A stretch of 41,353 bases of DNA from an uncultured Propionivibrio sp. (GTDB lineage: Bacteria; Pseudomonadota; Gammaproteobacteria; Burkholderiales; Rhodocyclaceae), in assembly GCA_937923255.1 (NCBI GenBank), contig CALAIL010000001.1:1-41353 (forward strand), in the 5' to 3' direction. How positions within the stretch are numbered: position 1 is the stretch's first letter; every line of letters begins with the position of its first letter. The notes under the pieces are model-generated. The model ran no database searches and had not been told where the DNA came from. It saw nothing but the letters and a program-made list of their open reading frames with translations. The position numbers and the translations under genes were made by a program. Positions 25,653 through 36,058 of the stretch are shown in pieces.

Positions 25653-25678
25653 TAGCACTCGGCAGCGTTGAGTGCTAA
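25652..25678 (+). promoter_or_regulatory. CIRCE operator (HrcA binding site)
   Basis: TTAGCACTC (25652-25660), nine bases, GAGTGCTAA (25670-25678). This is a perfect match to the CIRCE inverted repeat with its nine-base spacer. HrcA represses groESL by binding CIRCE and is released on heat shock. hrcA itself is not in the window. The site is about 86 bases upstream of groES. Confidence 0.97.
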
Positions 25679-25764
25679 CAGCGCATGCATGTATCCCTTC
25701 GGTGACCTTGTGGGCACCGAAAAAGTCAGTCTTTACATAGTGTTAAAACATAGGAGACAAGAGT

Positions 25765-26055
25765 ATGAAGATTCGTCCTTTGCATGATCGCGTGATCGTT
25801 AAGCGTCTGGAGGAAGAACGCAAGACCGCTTCCGGCATCGTAATCCCCGACAATGCCGCCGAGAAGCCGGATCAGGGCCAGATTCTGGCTGTCGGCCCTG
25901 GTAAGCGCGATGAAAACGGAAAACCCGTGGCGTTGGACGTCAAGGTAGGCGACCGTGTGCTGTTTGGTAAATATGCCGGTCAAACCGTCAAAGTTGATGG
26001 CGAAGAACTGCTCGTTATGCGTGAAGAAGACATTATGGGCGTCGTCGAGGCCTGA
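25765..26055 (+). CDS. groES: Co-chaperonin GroES (Hsp10)
   Basis: Heptameric lid of the GroEL folding chamber. The 96-residue protein begins [20 protein letters not shown] and contains the mobile loop [15 protein letters not shown] (about residues 23-37), whose hydrophobic IVI tripeptide binds GroEL. It also has [20 protein letters not shown] and ends with the typical [16 protein letters not shown] precedes the ATG. It is first in the groES-groEL operon under CIRCE control, 60 bases ahead of groEL. Confidence 0.98.
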   Translation: MKIRPLHDRVIVKRLEEERKTASGIVIPDNAAEKPDQGQILAVGPGKRDENGKPVALDVKVGDRVLFGKYAGQTVKVDGEELLVMREEDIMGVVEA

Positions 26056-26100
26056 GTCTCTCTCCGGTTAGATGTCCCTGAGTCTCTACTGATTACTTGA

Positions 26101-27771
<1,671 letters not shown>

Positions 27772-27821
27772 GAGATTCATCCTGCCTCTGGTTTATTACC
27801 AGAAACGGAATGCTTCGACCG

Positions 27822-27857
27822 AACCCCGTGCGGTTATTCCGCGCGGGGTTTTTATTT
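27822..27857 (+). terminator. Rho-independent terminator after groEL
   Basis: AACCCCGTGCGG (27822-27833), loop TTATT, CCGCGCGGGGTT (27839-27850), then TTTATTT. The 12-base stem contains one T-G wobble and is G+C rich. A smaller hairpin CTGGT-TTATT-ACCAG lies just before it (27788-27802) and may protect the mRNA end. Confidence 0.92.
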
Positions 27858-28141
27858 GGTTCGTATCCAGGGTGTTATCGGCGCATATCGTGCATTAACG
27901 TGGTTTATCCGTTAACGTGGTTTATCCGACATGGGTCGAAAGCGGTACCAAGCATGTTCCGGTGATTTTTATGTGGTGGCATTGTTTTTTCCTCACGGCG
28001 CGCCTAACATATCTCCTGACGCCCCGGGGCTGTTGCAATGTTGCACAGGCAGTTACGGTGGCGTGCCGTTAGTGTTGTTTTCTGGTGTAACCTGCCATTT
28101 ATTTGTGGCTGTTCTGAACATCAACCAATAATAGGAGTTTA
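27858..28141. other. Intergenic region between groEL terminator and the YdcH-like gene
   Basis: About 280 bases without a supportable gene. It contains a perfect tandem duplication of a 17-base unit at 27895-27928 (listed separately). The right part leads to AGGAG ahead of the YdcH-like start. No strong promoter hexamers were found. Confidence 0.5.
27895..27928. repeat. Perfect tandem duplication of a 17-base unit
   Basis: TTAACGTGGTTTATCCG occurs twice head to tail (27895-27911 and 27912-27928) with no mismatch. It sits 38 bases after the groEL terminator in non-coding DNA. It could be a recent slippage duplication or a two-site binding element. Confidence 0.9.
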
Positions 28142-28144
28142 ATG

Positions 28145-28345
28145 ATGCTGACCGAGGAAGAAATTACCCAAGCCCGCGCGACGCTTGATGAACTCAAAGT
28201 AGAACATCGAGACCTCAACTTGATCATTGAACATCTCGCCGCCACACCTTTACCAGATCAGGACCAGCTTCTGGTGCATCGTCTCAAGAAGCGCAAACTC
28301 ATGCTCAAGGATAAGATTTATCAGCTTGAACGTTCGCTGCCCTGA
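28145..28345 (+). CDS. Small YdcH/DUF465 family protein
   Basis: A 66-residue, highly charged, helical protein. Its shape matches the YdcH (DUF465) family: an N-terminal helix, a short break (EHLAATPLPDQDQ) and a C-terminal basic helix VHRLKKRKLMLKDKIYQLER. The Leu-Lys-Lys-x-Lys-Leu-x-x-Lys-Asp pattern of the second helix is the family hallmark. Function is unknown. Two ATG codons are adjacent (28142 and 28145). AGGAG at 28133-28137 lies seven bases from the second and four from the first, so I prefer the second. It stands alone on its strand between intergenic regions. Confidence 0.85.
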   Translation: MLTEEEITQARATLDELKVEHRDLNLIIEHLAATPLPDQDQLLVHRLKKRKLMLKDKIYQLERSLP

Positions 28346-28737
28346 GCCTTACTCTCTTTCTGTGCCTGAAAGGGCAAGTCGGACACAGAATACACGTTGT
28401 TCCTCTATTGATGTACAAGTCTGGAAGAGGCGTGTACCTGTGCAATAGGTGAACGGCGGAGTGTCCGTATAGCTCAGGGCAGAACGGATGGGTGTCGTGC
28501 TCATTGCCAAATAGCATACACAGGCGATGCACATAGAATCGATGGCATACGCTTTCCCAACAAAACGGTGAAATCTAGGCTACGCAATATGGCGCGTACG
28601 ACGAGAGCGGTCGGCAAATAACGTTATCGGGAAAGTGAGGGCCTTCGACAATATCGGTCGGTAAGCTGCGATCGATAGCGGGGCATCCTGTTTCTATTAA
28701 ATCGAATTCCCTTGTCCGGAGAACTGGAGGAATCCAC
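28346..28737. other. Intergenic region between the YdcH-like and VOC genes
   Basis: 392 bases. I see no supportable gene. A TATAGCTCAG stretch near 28468-28477 recalls a tRNA D-arm but is not followed by an anticodon stem or T arm. GGAGGA precedes the VOC start. No terminator with a T tract was found. Confidence 0.5.
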
Positions 28738-29142
28738 ATGGAAAACCCAAGCATTCTCTCTCACGTTTCGTTGGGTTCAAATCGTTTCAGCGAGGCCTTA
28801 GCGTTTTATGACCGGGTTTTGGCAACGCTTGGCATTGGCCGCATATTGGATTTAAGCGAACATCAGGCGGTTGCTTATGGCCGTATCTATCCGGAGTTCT
28901 GGATACAGGCGCCTTTTGATGGCCAACCTGCACAAAACGCCAATGGTGTGCATATTGCATTTTTGGCGAAAGACCGTGAACAAGTTCATGCCTTCTACGA
29001 AGCGGCTCTTGCTGCAGGCGGTAAGGATGATGGTGCCCCGGGGCCGCGACCGCATTATAGCGAGCCGTACTATGGCTGTTTTGTCCGTGATCTCGACGGC
29101 CACAAAATTGAGGCGATGGCCTGGCTGGAGCTGGATAAATAA
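28738..29142 (+). CDS. VOC-superfamily (glyoxalase-like) protein
   Basis: A 134-residue protein of the vicinal oxygen chelate fold. The N-terminus SHVSLGSNRFSEALAFYDRVLATLG is the typical first beta-alpha-beta module. The second module is GVHIAFLAKDREQVHAFYEAALAAGG, followed by GPRPHYSEPYYGCFVRDLDGHKIEAM. Likely metal-ligand positions are H9 and a late glutamate (KIEAM), with the GVHIAF histidine also in place. Members include glyoxalase I-like enzymes, dioxygenases and resistance proteins, and the substrate cannot be assigned. TGGAGGAATCCAC provides a good ribosome-binding site. The gene stands alone. Confidence 0.87.
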   Translation: MENPSILSHVSLGSNRFSEALAFYDRVLATLGIGRILDLSEHQAVAYGRIYPEFWIQAPFDGQPAQNANGVHIAFLAKDREQVHAFYEAALAAGGKDDGAPGPRPHYSEPYYGCFVRDLDGHKIEAMAWLELDK

Positions 29143-29147
29143 ATCAA

Positions 29148-29167
29148 GGCATGGCGTTTGCCATGCC
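29148..29167. repeat. Perfect hairpin just after the VOC gene
   Basis: GGCATGGC (29148-29155), loop GTTT, GCCATGCC (29160-29167). This eight-base perfect stem begins five bases after the VOC stop codon. No T tract follows on either strand, so it is not a standard intrinsic terminator, but it may stabilise the mRNA end or assist Rho-independent pausing. Confidence 0.6.
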
Positions 29168-29414
29168 GAGAAATCTGGTAATCCCCTTCGTTTCGTTTGG
29201 GTTTTCTGGAATTGCCGGCAGTCTCTAGGCCTTCAGTCAGAAACTTCCGGCGGCCTCATTGAGGCGATCGCATTCATCTTTATTTTGTGTGTCTCGGTGC
29301 CGGGCGTGTTGGATGAAAAGTGCCCATAGACAGGATCAATGTCGCATGGCGGCGATGTAGATACGTAGCCGATAGAATGAATGAGCAGAGAGGCTTTTAG
29401 CCCAGTGTGACGCT

Positions 29415-30425
29415 TTAAATTAGCGCGCGTCCTACATACCAGCATAGTGCCGAGATTAGGGCGCTACAGGGAATTGTCAATATCCACGCCCAGACGATGG
29501 TGCCGGCGACGCCCCAGCGCACGGCGGAAAGCCGCCGGGTGGCGCCGACGCCCACGATAGCGCCGGTAATGGTGTGTGTCGTCGAGACGGGGATCCCTAG
29601 CCAGGTGGCAAAGAAGAGGGTAACCGCCCCTCCTGTCTGGGCACAAAAGCCGCCGACGGGACGCAGTTTGGTAATTTTCTGCCCCATGAGTTTGACGATC
29701 CGCCAGCCGCCAACCACTGTTCCCAAGCCGATCACTGCGTGGCAGGCAATGACAACCCATAGCGGCGGCATGCTGGCATGCAGATCAGTCATACCGGCCG
29801 CAATCAACAGCATCCAGATGATCCCGATCGTTTTCTGGGCGTCGTTGCCGCCGTGACCGAGCGCATACGCTGAGGCTGAGATCAGTTGCAGGCGACGTGA
29901 CCAGATGTCGACACGGCGTGGCGGTGTTCTGCGAAACAGCCAGGATATCAGGATCATCATCATCGACCCGAGCAGTACGCCGAGCAGGGGGGAAATAAAG
30001 ATGAATGCGATCGTCTTGATGATGCCGCCTGAAATCAGCGCCGCAGGCCCGGCCTTGACCAGTGCGGGGCCAATCAGGCCACCGATCAGGGCGTGTGACG
30101 AAGAGGACGGAATTCCGTAATACCAAGTGATCACATTCCATGCGATGGCGCCGACCAGTGCGCCGAAAATAACGTAATGGTCGATGATTGTAGCCTCGAT
30201 CGTGCCCTTGCCGACGGTTGCGGCGACTTTGAGGTCGAAGACGAAAATGGCGATTGCATTGCACGTTGCAGCTAGAACAACCGCCGTATGCGGCTTGAGC
30301 ACGCGTGTTGAAACCACCGTGGCAATCGCGTTGGCCGCATCATGAAATCCATTCATGAAATCGAAGGCCAACGCCATAAAGAGCAACAGTGCCAGGACGC
30401 CCAGACTGATGTTCAGATGTTCCAT
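29415..30425 (-). CDS. Low-affinity inorganic phosphate transporter (Pit family)
   Basis: Inner-membrane phosphate permease, usually taking up metal-phosphate coupled to protons or sodium. At 336 residues it fits the shorter bacterial Pit proteins. The inverted-repeat signature is present twice: FDFMNGFHDAANAIATVVSTR near residues 22-42, and GHGGNDAQKTIGIIWM near 193-208. About ten hydrophobic segments are visible, including a GIPVSTTHTITGAIVGVGA segment in the second half. It lies 12 bases after the DUF47 gene on the same strand, the standard pair in which the PhoU-like protein modulates Pit. Confidence 0.94.
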   Translation of the reverse strand: MEHLNISLGVLALLLFMALAFDFMNGFHDAANAIATVVSTRVLKPHTAVVLAATCNAIAIFVFDLKVAATVGKGTIEATIIDHYVIFGALVGAIAWNVITWYYGIPSSSSHALIGGLIGPALVKAGPAALISGGIIKTIAFIFISPLLGVLLGSMMMILISWLFRRTPPRRVDIWSRRLQLISASAYALGHGGNDAQKTIGIIWMLLIAAGMTDLHASMPPLWVVIACHAVIGLGTVVGGWRIVKLMGQKITKLRPVGGFCAQTGGAVTLFFATWLGIPVSTTHTITGAIVGVGATRRLSAVRWGVAGTIVWAWILTIPCSALISALCWYVGRALI

Positions 30426-30437
30426 CGACGATGCCCG

Positions 30438-31076
30438 TCAGGAGTTTTCGAGAACGATTCCCTCGATGATGATCGCCGTTTCCTCACAACGATCGGTGAT
30501 CACTTCCAGCAATTCATAAATGGCCTTGAACTTGATCAGCTCGCGCACATCCGGTTCATCACGGAACAGGCGCGAAATGGCGCCACGCATGATCTGATCC
30601 GCTTGATATTCCAGCCCGTCGATCTTATTGCAAAAGGCGAGAATCTCGCTGGCATTATCCATTGAGCGGAGCAGAAATACCGCCTGCTTCAGATATTCGG
30701 TACAGCCGACGATCAGCTCGCTCAGCCGAATGGCCTCTTCCGGAACGTGGCGGATGTTGTAAAGCGAAATAGTGTGCGCGCTATCCTGAATCAGATCGAG
30801 AATGCCGTCGAAGCCAGTACTCAACTGGTGAATTTCTTCCCGGTCGAGCGGTGTGATGAACGATTTGTGCAATTGCTGCAGCGTTTCGGCCTTAATCTTG
30901 TCGCCGCGTTCTTCAGAGGCATCAACTAAAGCGCGCTGGCTATCTGCTTGCGTCGTCGAATGGTTGAACGTGTTGAGCATGTTCAGCAGGGCATGGCTAC
31001 CCTGCACCATCTGTTCAGCGTGCGCATCAAACAGATCGAAGAATTTCCCTTCTTGGGGCATGAGTCGCGAGAACAT
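30438..31076 (-). CDS. DUF47 / PhoU-like protein, Pit accessory
   Basis: A 212-residue, all-helical cytoplasmic protein of the DUF47 (PhoU_div, TIGR00153-like) family. It begins MFSRLMPQEGKFFDLFDAHA, which is characteristic. It contains the paired PhoU-type motifs EERGDKIKAETLQQLHKSFITPLDREEI and IDGLEYQADQIMRGAISRLF, whose acidic residues are metal ligands in the family. Such proteins associate with the adjacent Pit permease and probably tune phosphate uptake. It is the first gene of the DUF47-pit operon. Confidence 0.93.
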   Translation of the reverse strand: MFSRLMPQEGKFFDLFDAHAEQMVQGSHALLNMLNTFNHSTTQADSQRALVDASEERGDKIKAETLQQLHKSFITPLDREEIHQLSTGFDGILDLIQDSAHTISLYNIRHVPEEAIRLSELIVGCTEYLKQAVFLLRSMDNASEILAFCNKIDGLEYQADQIMRGAISRLFRDEPDVRELIKFKAIYELLEVITDRCEETAIIIEGIVLENS

Positions 31077-31473
31077 GGTGAGAAGGGGGATGGTTGAGAG
31101 ATGGCGCTCATTCTATCATTTCGCCAGGCGCCAAATGATTTACCCGGAGGGGGGCCTGCGCATGCGGTTTTGACGGGCATGGCCGCAAACGCCCAATCCA
31201 CGCGGGCTAGCGGGTAGCGCAAGTCCAGGCCAGTCAAGGCTTTCAGCGGGGCGCGCTCCCGCGCTCCCTTATACTTATCCTTTCGGCAACATCTGACCAA
31301 TCCGCCCGTCTGCCCAACATCCGGAACCGGCTTCTGTGCGGTCGGCCGCCGTTTCCGCACATTTTTCACCGCGGCTTCATCGTTTTTTCGCCGGCCGGTC
31401 GGTGGTCTAGTCGTTGGTCTTTATTTACGGTGGATAAAGGCAGGCGTCGGGCGACAAACACCGGCGGCGCACG
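31077..31473. other. Intergenic region between the DUF47 and flavin reductase genes
   Basis: 397 bases, G+C rich. It holds the upstream region of DUF47-pit (minus strand) and the 3' flank of the flavin reductase gene. A TAGAAT on the minus strand near 31112 is a possible -10 box for DUF47, but the -35 match is poor. I see no gene, tRNA or T-tract terminator here. Confidence 0.45.
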
Positions 31474-32043
31474 TCAGTCCATGTCCGGCCCGCGATCGAA
31501 CTTGATGCCCTTGCCGATGGCGTAGAACTGGCCGCCTGCCACGTAATGCAAGGTGCGCAATTCATCGGGGGCGGTGTCGAAAAGCCAATGGCCGTGGCTG
31601 AAAATGCGGTCATCCGCCCAGACGCCTAAAACTTTGCCGATGAGTAGGTCGTAAGTCTGCTGGTTATACGGTTCCGTGATGAGCTGGCAGATGATCCATG
31701 CAGCGCAGTCCTGGATCAGCGGGACATCGAAACCGTCCTGGTAAAAACGGCCGACATCCCGCATTTTGTCTGGGTTTTCATGTCGGCTTTCTCCCATGTC
31801 CAGCACCAGTTCCGCCTGGTGAACGGTAGGGATTTGTACGGCGAAATAGCCGCTTTTCTCGATCAGGCCCCGGGTGTAAGCCGTGCTGGCGACCACGATG
31901 GAGACCTTGTCGAAGTCCAAAGCGCAGGCCCACGCCACCGACATTGCGTTTTCCACGCCGTTATGCTTGGCGGAAACCAAGGTCACGGGGCCGTGATTCA
32001 TCAGGCGATAAAACTTGGCAAGAGGAACAGACTGAATGGCCAT
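31474..32043 (-). CDS. Flavin reductase family protein (FMN-binding split barrel)
   Basis: A 189-residue protein of the flavin reductase-like family, which uses NAD(P)H to reduce FMN or FAD for partner enzymes or carries flavin itself. Visible segments are PVTLVSAKHNGVENAMSVAW (start of the split barrel), KVSIVVASTAYTRGLIEKSG (flavin phosphate-contact region), YFAVQIPTVHQAELV, and HYVAGGQFYAIGKG near the C-terminus. The frame is open further upstream, but ATG at 32043 has a GAAGGGA ribosome-binding site and begins exactly where homologs begin (MAIQSVPLAKFYRL). The upstream extension is low-complexity and unlikely to be translated. No partner oxygenase is adjacent. Confidence 0.88.
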   Translation of the reverse strand: MAIQSVPLAKFYRLMNHGPVTLVSAKHNGVENAMSVAWACALDFDKVSIVVASTAYTRGLIEKSGYFAVQIPTVHQAELVLDMGESRHENPDKMRDVGRFYQDGFDVPLIQDCAAWIICQLITEPYNQQTYDLLIGKVLGVWADDRIFSHGHWLFDTAPDELRTLHYVAGGQFYAIGKGIKFDRGPDMD

Positions 32044-32563
32044 GAGTGGTCCCTTCACATGCGATGTTGAATGACGATAGCGATGACTGAAGTATTTTAG
32101 GCGATGTATTTTAAGGCGCCGTTTCCGTGTGGCAAAGCCTGCAAAAGGGGCGGAAAAAGCCGGCTGTGCATCGATTAACCAGGCCGTTACAGCCAAGAAT
32201 ATCGAGTGCAATGTTGCCTGCGCGGAAGGGAGATGTAATGCCCGAATGATGCCCTCGTTTGAAATTCGGCATTGTCGGCCGATGCGGCGTAATGCCTGTT
32301 GGCATCAGGCGTTGGCGGAAATCATTGGCCTTGAGCGGTATGTTACAATCGCGCGCCTAGGCCAGACTTCAATAAGGCAAATGACTGGAGTTGAAGGCGT
32401 CAGGCAGGTGTTTTGTGCGGTTTTCCGTGAGTATCCCGTGGAACGGACTAAAAAATAACTGCTTCGGCTGTTAACTCCAGGATTCTTGCCAAACACGCCG
32501 TATTTTTCAGAATTTCTCTCCTGCATTTTTCTACTATTTTTTCGAGATTTTTGAGGATTTTCA
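32044..32563. other. Divergent intergenic region between the flavin reductase gene and tig
   Basis: About 520 bases. An extended -10 element TGTTACAAT (32341-32349) points towards tig and is listed separately. A weak inverted repeat around TAACTGC-TTCG-GCTGTTA (32456-32473, one mismatch) lies in the tig leader. Open frames in the region lack family resemblance and I do not support any as a gene. Confidence 0.5.
32341..32349 (+). promoter_or_regulatory. Possible extended -10 promoter upstream of tig
   Basis: TGT followed by TACAAT is an extended -10 (TGn-TATAAT, five of six matches). A -35 match at 16-18 bases is weak, which is acceptable for an extended -10 promoter. The transcript would carry a leader of about 200 bases before tig. 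Confidence 0.4.
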
Positions 32564-33982
32564 ATGGAAACGAACGCAACCGATACGAATGCGAACGCCG
32601 AGAATGCCGCCGCCCATGCCGACAACGCCGCACCGGTGACGCCCAGTGCGCTGGAGCGCCGTCTGGACCTTTCCCTTGCGGCGGCTGATCTCGAAAAAGA
32701 TATCGAACAGCGTCTGCGCAAGATCGGCAAGACGGTCAAAATGCCCGGCTTTCGCCCGGGTAAAGTGCCGGCCAGCGTCATCCGTCGGCAGTATGGACAG
32801 GAAGCGTATTACGAAGCGTTGAATGCGGCGCTGGACAAAGCGTTCGGCGAGGCTGTCCGGGCGCAGAACCTGCGCGTAGCGGGCAATCCGCGCATCGAAG
32901 CCAAGCAGGATAAGGCGCCGGAGGAAGCGCCAGAGGCGGAAAAGGCGGCTACGGCACAGGACGGTGCGCTGCCGCCCCTTGAATTTACGGCGATTTTCGA
33001 GGTGTATCCGGACATTGTCCTGGGCGATCTGGCGGATATTGAAATTGAGCGCCCCACACTGGAAGTTGGTCCGGCCGAACTGGATCGCACCTTGGAAGTG
33101 CTGCGCAAACAGCGCGTACGCTACGAGCCGGTTGAGCGCGCTGCCGCCAAGGGAGATCGCGTAATCATCGACTTCTTCGGTAAAAAGGACGGCGAAGCCT
33201 TCCAGGGCGGTGAGGCGAAGGGCTTTCCGTTCGTGCTGGGCGAGGGTGCCATGCTGGCCGATTTCGAGGCGGCCGTGGAGGGGCTGAAGGCAGGCGAATC
33301 GAAGTCCTTTGAAATGACGTTCCCCGCCGATTATCAGGCACCCGATCTGGCCGGCAAGGCCGTGACTTTCGAGGTGTCCGTCAAGGAGGTGGGGCAGGCC
33401 ATCCTGCCTGATATTGATAGCGAATTTGCCAAGGCGCTCGGCATCGGTAACGGCAACGTGGACAAAATGCGTGCGGAAATCGAAGGCAACCTCAAGCGCG
33501 AGGTCAAGAAACGCTTGCAGAACCGGGTCAAGGATCAGGTGATGGCAGCGCTGCTCAAGGTCAATCCGGTTGAAACGCCGAAGGCGCTGATCGAGATGGA
33601 AATTAACCATCTGGCGGAAAATGCCCGCCAGGAAATGACGCAACGCGGTGGCGCCAGAATGAAGGACTTTCCGATTCAGCGCGAATGGTTCGCCGATCAG
33701 GCCAAACGTCGTGTGATGCTCGGTCTGATTCTTTCCGAAGCGGTCAAGACGCATGCGCTGCAACCCAAGCCAGATCAAATCAAAGCGATCGTTGAGGATG
33801 TGGCGCAGAGTTACGAGCATCCGCAAGACGTGGTGCGCTGGTACTACGCCAACCCGCAGCGCCTGGCGGAAATCGAGGGCATCGCCATCGAGGATAATGT
33901 GGTCAATTGGGTGCTCTCGCAGGTTAAGGTTGTTGACAAACCCATTGTTTTCGACGAACTGATGGGCGCGCGCCCGTTCTAG
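32564..33982 (+). CDS. tig: Trigger factor (ribosome-associated chaperone, PPIase)
   Basis: Binds the ribosome exit tunnel and shelters nascent chains. The 472-residue product has the three expected domains: an N-terminal ribosome-docking domain with GFRPGK at 62-67, an FKBP-type PPIase domain around 190-280 (RVIIDFFGKKDGEAFQGGEA, PFVLGEGAMLADFEAAVEGL, FPADYQAPDLAGKAVTFEV), and a helical C-terminal chaperone domain ending KVVDKPIVFDELMG. It is longer than the usual 430 or so residues. There is an extra N-terminal stretch of about 19 residues rich in Ala, Asn and Asp, and a charged Glu/Ala/Lys linker before the PPIase domain (about 113-135). The ATG has AGGA seven bases upstream, so the extension is probably translated. 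It heads tig-clpP-clpX. Confidence 0.96.
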   Translation: METNATDTNANAENAAAHADNAAPVTPSALERRLDLSLAAADLEKDIEQRLRKIGKTVKMPGFRPGKVPASVIRRQYGQEAYYEALNAALDKAFGEAVRAQNLRVAGNPRIEAKQDKAPEEAPEAEKAATAQDGALPPLEFTAIFEVYPDIVLGDLADIEIERPTLEVGPAELDRTLEVLRKQRVRYEPVERAAAKGDRVIIDFFGKKDGEAFQGGEAKGFPFVLGEGAMLADFEAAVEGLKAGESKSFEMTFPADYQAPDLAGKAVTFEVSVKEVGQAILPDIDSEFAKALGIGNGNVDKMRAEIEGNLKREVKKRLQNRVKDQVMAALLKVNPVETPKALIEMEINHLAENARQEMTQRGGARMKDFPIQREWFADQAKRRVMLGLILSEAVKTHALQPKPDQIKAIVEDVAQSYEHPQDVVRWYYANPQRLAEIEGIAIEDNVVNWVLSQVKVVDKPIVFDELMGARPF

Positions 33983-34015
33983 GCGGCGTTGTGCAAACAG
34001 GTAGGGGAAGAGGGT

Positions 34016-34654
34016 ATGAGTCTTGATTCTTTCACCGCCGCCGGGCATTTCGATCCGCAGGCGCTCGGCATGGTGCCGATGGTTATCGAGCAGAGCGGGC
34101 GCGGCGAGCGCGCCTATGATATTTATTCGCGCCTGCTCAAGGAACGGGTCATTTTCCTGGTCGGACCGGTCAATGACGTGAGCGCCAATTTGGTGGTTGC
34201 CCAGTTGTTGTTTCTCGAAGCCGAAAATCCAGATAAGGATATTTATTTCTACATTAACTCGCCGGGTGGCTCAGTATCTGCCGGCATGTCGATCTACGAC
34301 ACCATGCAATTCGTCAAGCCCGACGTGTCGACGTTGTGTATGGGGCAGGCGGCCTCGATGGGCGCATTTTTGCTGTGCGCTGGCGCCAAAGGCAAGCGTT
34401 TTGCCCTGCCCAATTCGCGGGTCATGATCCATCAACCGATGGGTGGTTTTCAGGGGCAGGCCTCGGACATTGCCATCCATGCCAAGGAAATCCTCTCCCT
34501 GCGTGCCAAGCTCAATGCCATCATGGCGCAGCATACGGGGCAGCCGATCGAGCGTATTGAACGGGATACGGATCGGGATAACTTCCTCTCTGCGCAGGAA
34601 GCGGCGGAATATGGCCTGATCGATAAGGTGCTTGAAAAACGCGGTGCAGTCTAA
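34016..34654 (+). CDS. clpP: ATP-dependent Clp protease proteolytic subunit ClpP
   Basis: Serine protease core that degrades substrates fed by ClpX or ClpA. The catalytic triad is intact: S114 in [12 protein letters not shown]139 in [12 protein letters not shown] and D188 in [11 protein letters not shown]. The 212-residue length is normal. An upstream in-frame TTG exists at 33989, but the ATG at 34016 follows GGGGAAGAGG and matches the usual N-terminus ([20 protein letters not shown]). The [20 protein letters not shown] segment after the short propeptide is typical. It lies 33 bases after tig and 49 before clpX. Confidence 0.97.
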   Translation: MSLDSFTAAGHFDPQALGMVPMVIEQSGRGERAYDIYSRLLKERVIFLVGPVNDVSANLVVAQLLFLEAENPDKDIYFYINSPGGSVSAGMSIYDTMQFVKPDVSTLCMGQAASMGAFLLCAGAKGKRFALPNSRVMIHQPMGGFQGQASDIAIHAKEILSLRAKLNAIMAQHTGQPIERIERDTDRDNFLSAQEAAEYGLIDKVLEKRGAV

Positions 34655-34703
34655 ACATGGTTCATTTCATTGAGCAGTTGAATGGCGGGTTCTGGGGTTG
34701 TCG

Positions 34704-35978
34704 ATGGTAGAAAAACAAGGCGGTAGCGAAAAACTCTTGTACTGTTCCTTTTGTGGCAAGAGCCAGCATGAGGTGAAAAAACTGATTGCCGGCGAATCGG
34801 TGTTCATCTGTGATGAATGCATCAATTTGTGCAACGACATCATTCGTGACGAAGCCGAGGATGAACAGGACAACGCCAAGGCTGCGCGTAAGGATTTGCC
34901 GACGCCCAAAGAAATCAAGGCATTGCTTGATCAGTATGTGATTGGGCAGGAAACTGCCAAGCGCAGTCTTTCCGTTGCGGTGTACAACCATTACAAACGC
35001 TTGCGCCATCGCGGCAAGCTGGATAACGACGTTGAGCTGGCCAAGAGCAATATTCTGCTCATCGGCCCGACGGGTTCCGGCAAGACGCTATTGGCGCAGA
35101 CGATGGCGCGCATGCTGGATGTGCCGTTCGTCATGGCCGACGCAACGACGCTTACCGAGGCCGGCTATGTCGGCGAAGACGTCGAAAATATCATCCAGAA
35201 ATTGTTGCAAAATTGTGATTACGACATTGAGAAAGCGCAACGCGGTATCGTCTATATCGATGAGATCGACAAAATTTCTCGCAAATCCGACAATCCGTCA
35301 ATTACCCGCGATGTATCGGGTGAGGGCGTACAGCAGGCATTGCTCAAGCTGATCGAGGGGACGATTGCTTCAGTGCCGCCGCAGGGGGGGCGTAAGCATC
35401 CGGGGCAGGATTTCGTGCGGGTCGATACATCCAATATCCTGTTTGTCTGTGGTGGCGCTTTCGATGGCTTGGAAAAAATCATCCGTGCCCGTTCCGAAAA
35501 AGGAGGAATGGGATTCGGCGCCGAGGTCAAGAGCAAGGAAGACAAAAAGGCCATTGGTGAAATCCTGCGTACTGTCGAGCCGGAAGACCTTGTTAAGTTT
35601 GGCCTGATTCCCGAATTGATCGGCCGCTTGCCTGTCGTCGCTACGCTGGAAGAATTATCCAATGACGCGTTAGTGCAGATTTTGACGGAGCCGAAAAATG
35701 CGTTGGTCAAACAGTATCAAAAACTGTTTGCCATGGAGGGCGTCGAGCTTGAAATCCGCCCGGCGGCGATGGCGGCCGTTGCCAGGCGCGCGCTTGAACG
35801 CAAGACCGGCGCGCGCGGCCTGCGCTCGATCCTGGAGTCGGCGTTGCTCGATACCATGTATGAATTGCCCGGGATGGGGAACGTAGTCAAGGTTGTGGTC
35901 GACGAGGCCATGATTGATACGGATACCAAACCGATCCTGATTTACGCCGATTCGCCCAAAACCTCCAGCGCTAGCTGA
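34704..35978 (+). CDS. clpX: Clp protease ATPase subunit ClpX
   Basis: AAA+ unfoldase that recognises ssrA-tagged and other substrates and threads them into ClpP. The N-terminal zinc-binding domain has the C4 pattern ([14 protein letters not shown], then CDECINLC). The AAA+ core has Walker A GPTGSGKT (around 117-124), Walker [11 protein letters not shown], and sensor 2 in [10 protein letters not shown]. The IGF-type ClpP-binding loop corresponds to the GMGFGAEV region (GFG in place of IGF). A TTG lies six bases upstream in frame, but GGGG at 34694-34697 is better spaced for the ATG at 34704, giving 424 residues. Confidence 0.97.
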   Translation: MVEKQGGSEKLLYCSFCGKSQHEVKKLIAGESVFICDECINLCNDIIRDEAEDEQDNAKAARKDLPTPKEIKALLDQYVIGQETAKRSLSVAVYNHYKRLRHRGKLDNDVELAKSNILLIGPTGSGKTLLAQTMARMLDVPFVMADATTLTEAGYVGEDVENIIQKLLQNCDYDIEKAQRGIVYIDEIDKISRKSDNPSITRDVSGEGVQQALLKLIEGTIASVPPQGGRKHPGQDFVRVDTSNILFVCGGAFDGLEKIIRARSEKGGMGFGAEVKSKEDKKAIGEILRTVEPEDLVKFGLIPELIGRLPVVATLEELSNDALVQILTEPKNALVKQYQKLFAMEGVELEIRPAAMAAVARRALERKTGARGLRSILESALLDTMYELPGMGNVVKVVVDEAMIDTDTKPILIYADSPKTSSAS

Positions 35979-36058
35979 ATAAATTGCCTTAAACGTAGTG
36001 ACGGCAAGTAGGGCTTGCCTACCGGCAGCGAGGCGTGTCCACGCGCCGACTGAACGCG

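Noticed and set aside
28461..28500. tRNA-like stretch TATAGCTCAG in the gap before the VOC gene
   Set aside because: It resembles a D arm only. There is no paired acceptor stem, anticodon arm or TTCGA loop at the right distance.
29148..29167. Intrinsic terminator after the VOC gene
   Set aside because: The hairpin is perfect, but no T tract follows on either strand, so I list it only as an inverted repeat.
32129..32458. 109-codon frame upstream of tig
   Set aside because: It has no family resemblance and no ribosome-binding site, and it spans the probable tig promoter.
32561..34048. 495-codon open frame on the minus strand opposite tig
   Set aside because: It mirrors trigger factor codon by codon, has no recognisable domain, and tig is unmistakable on the plus strand.
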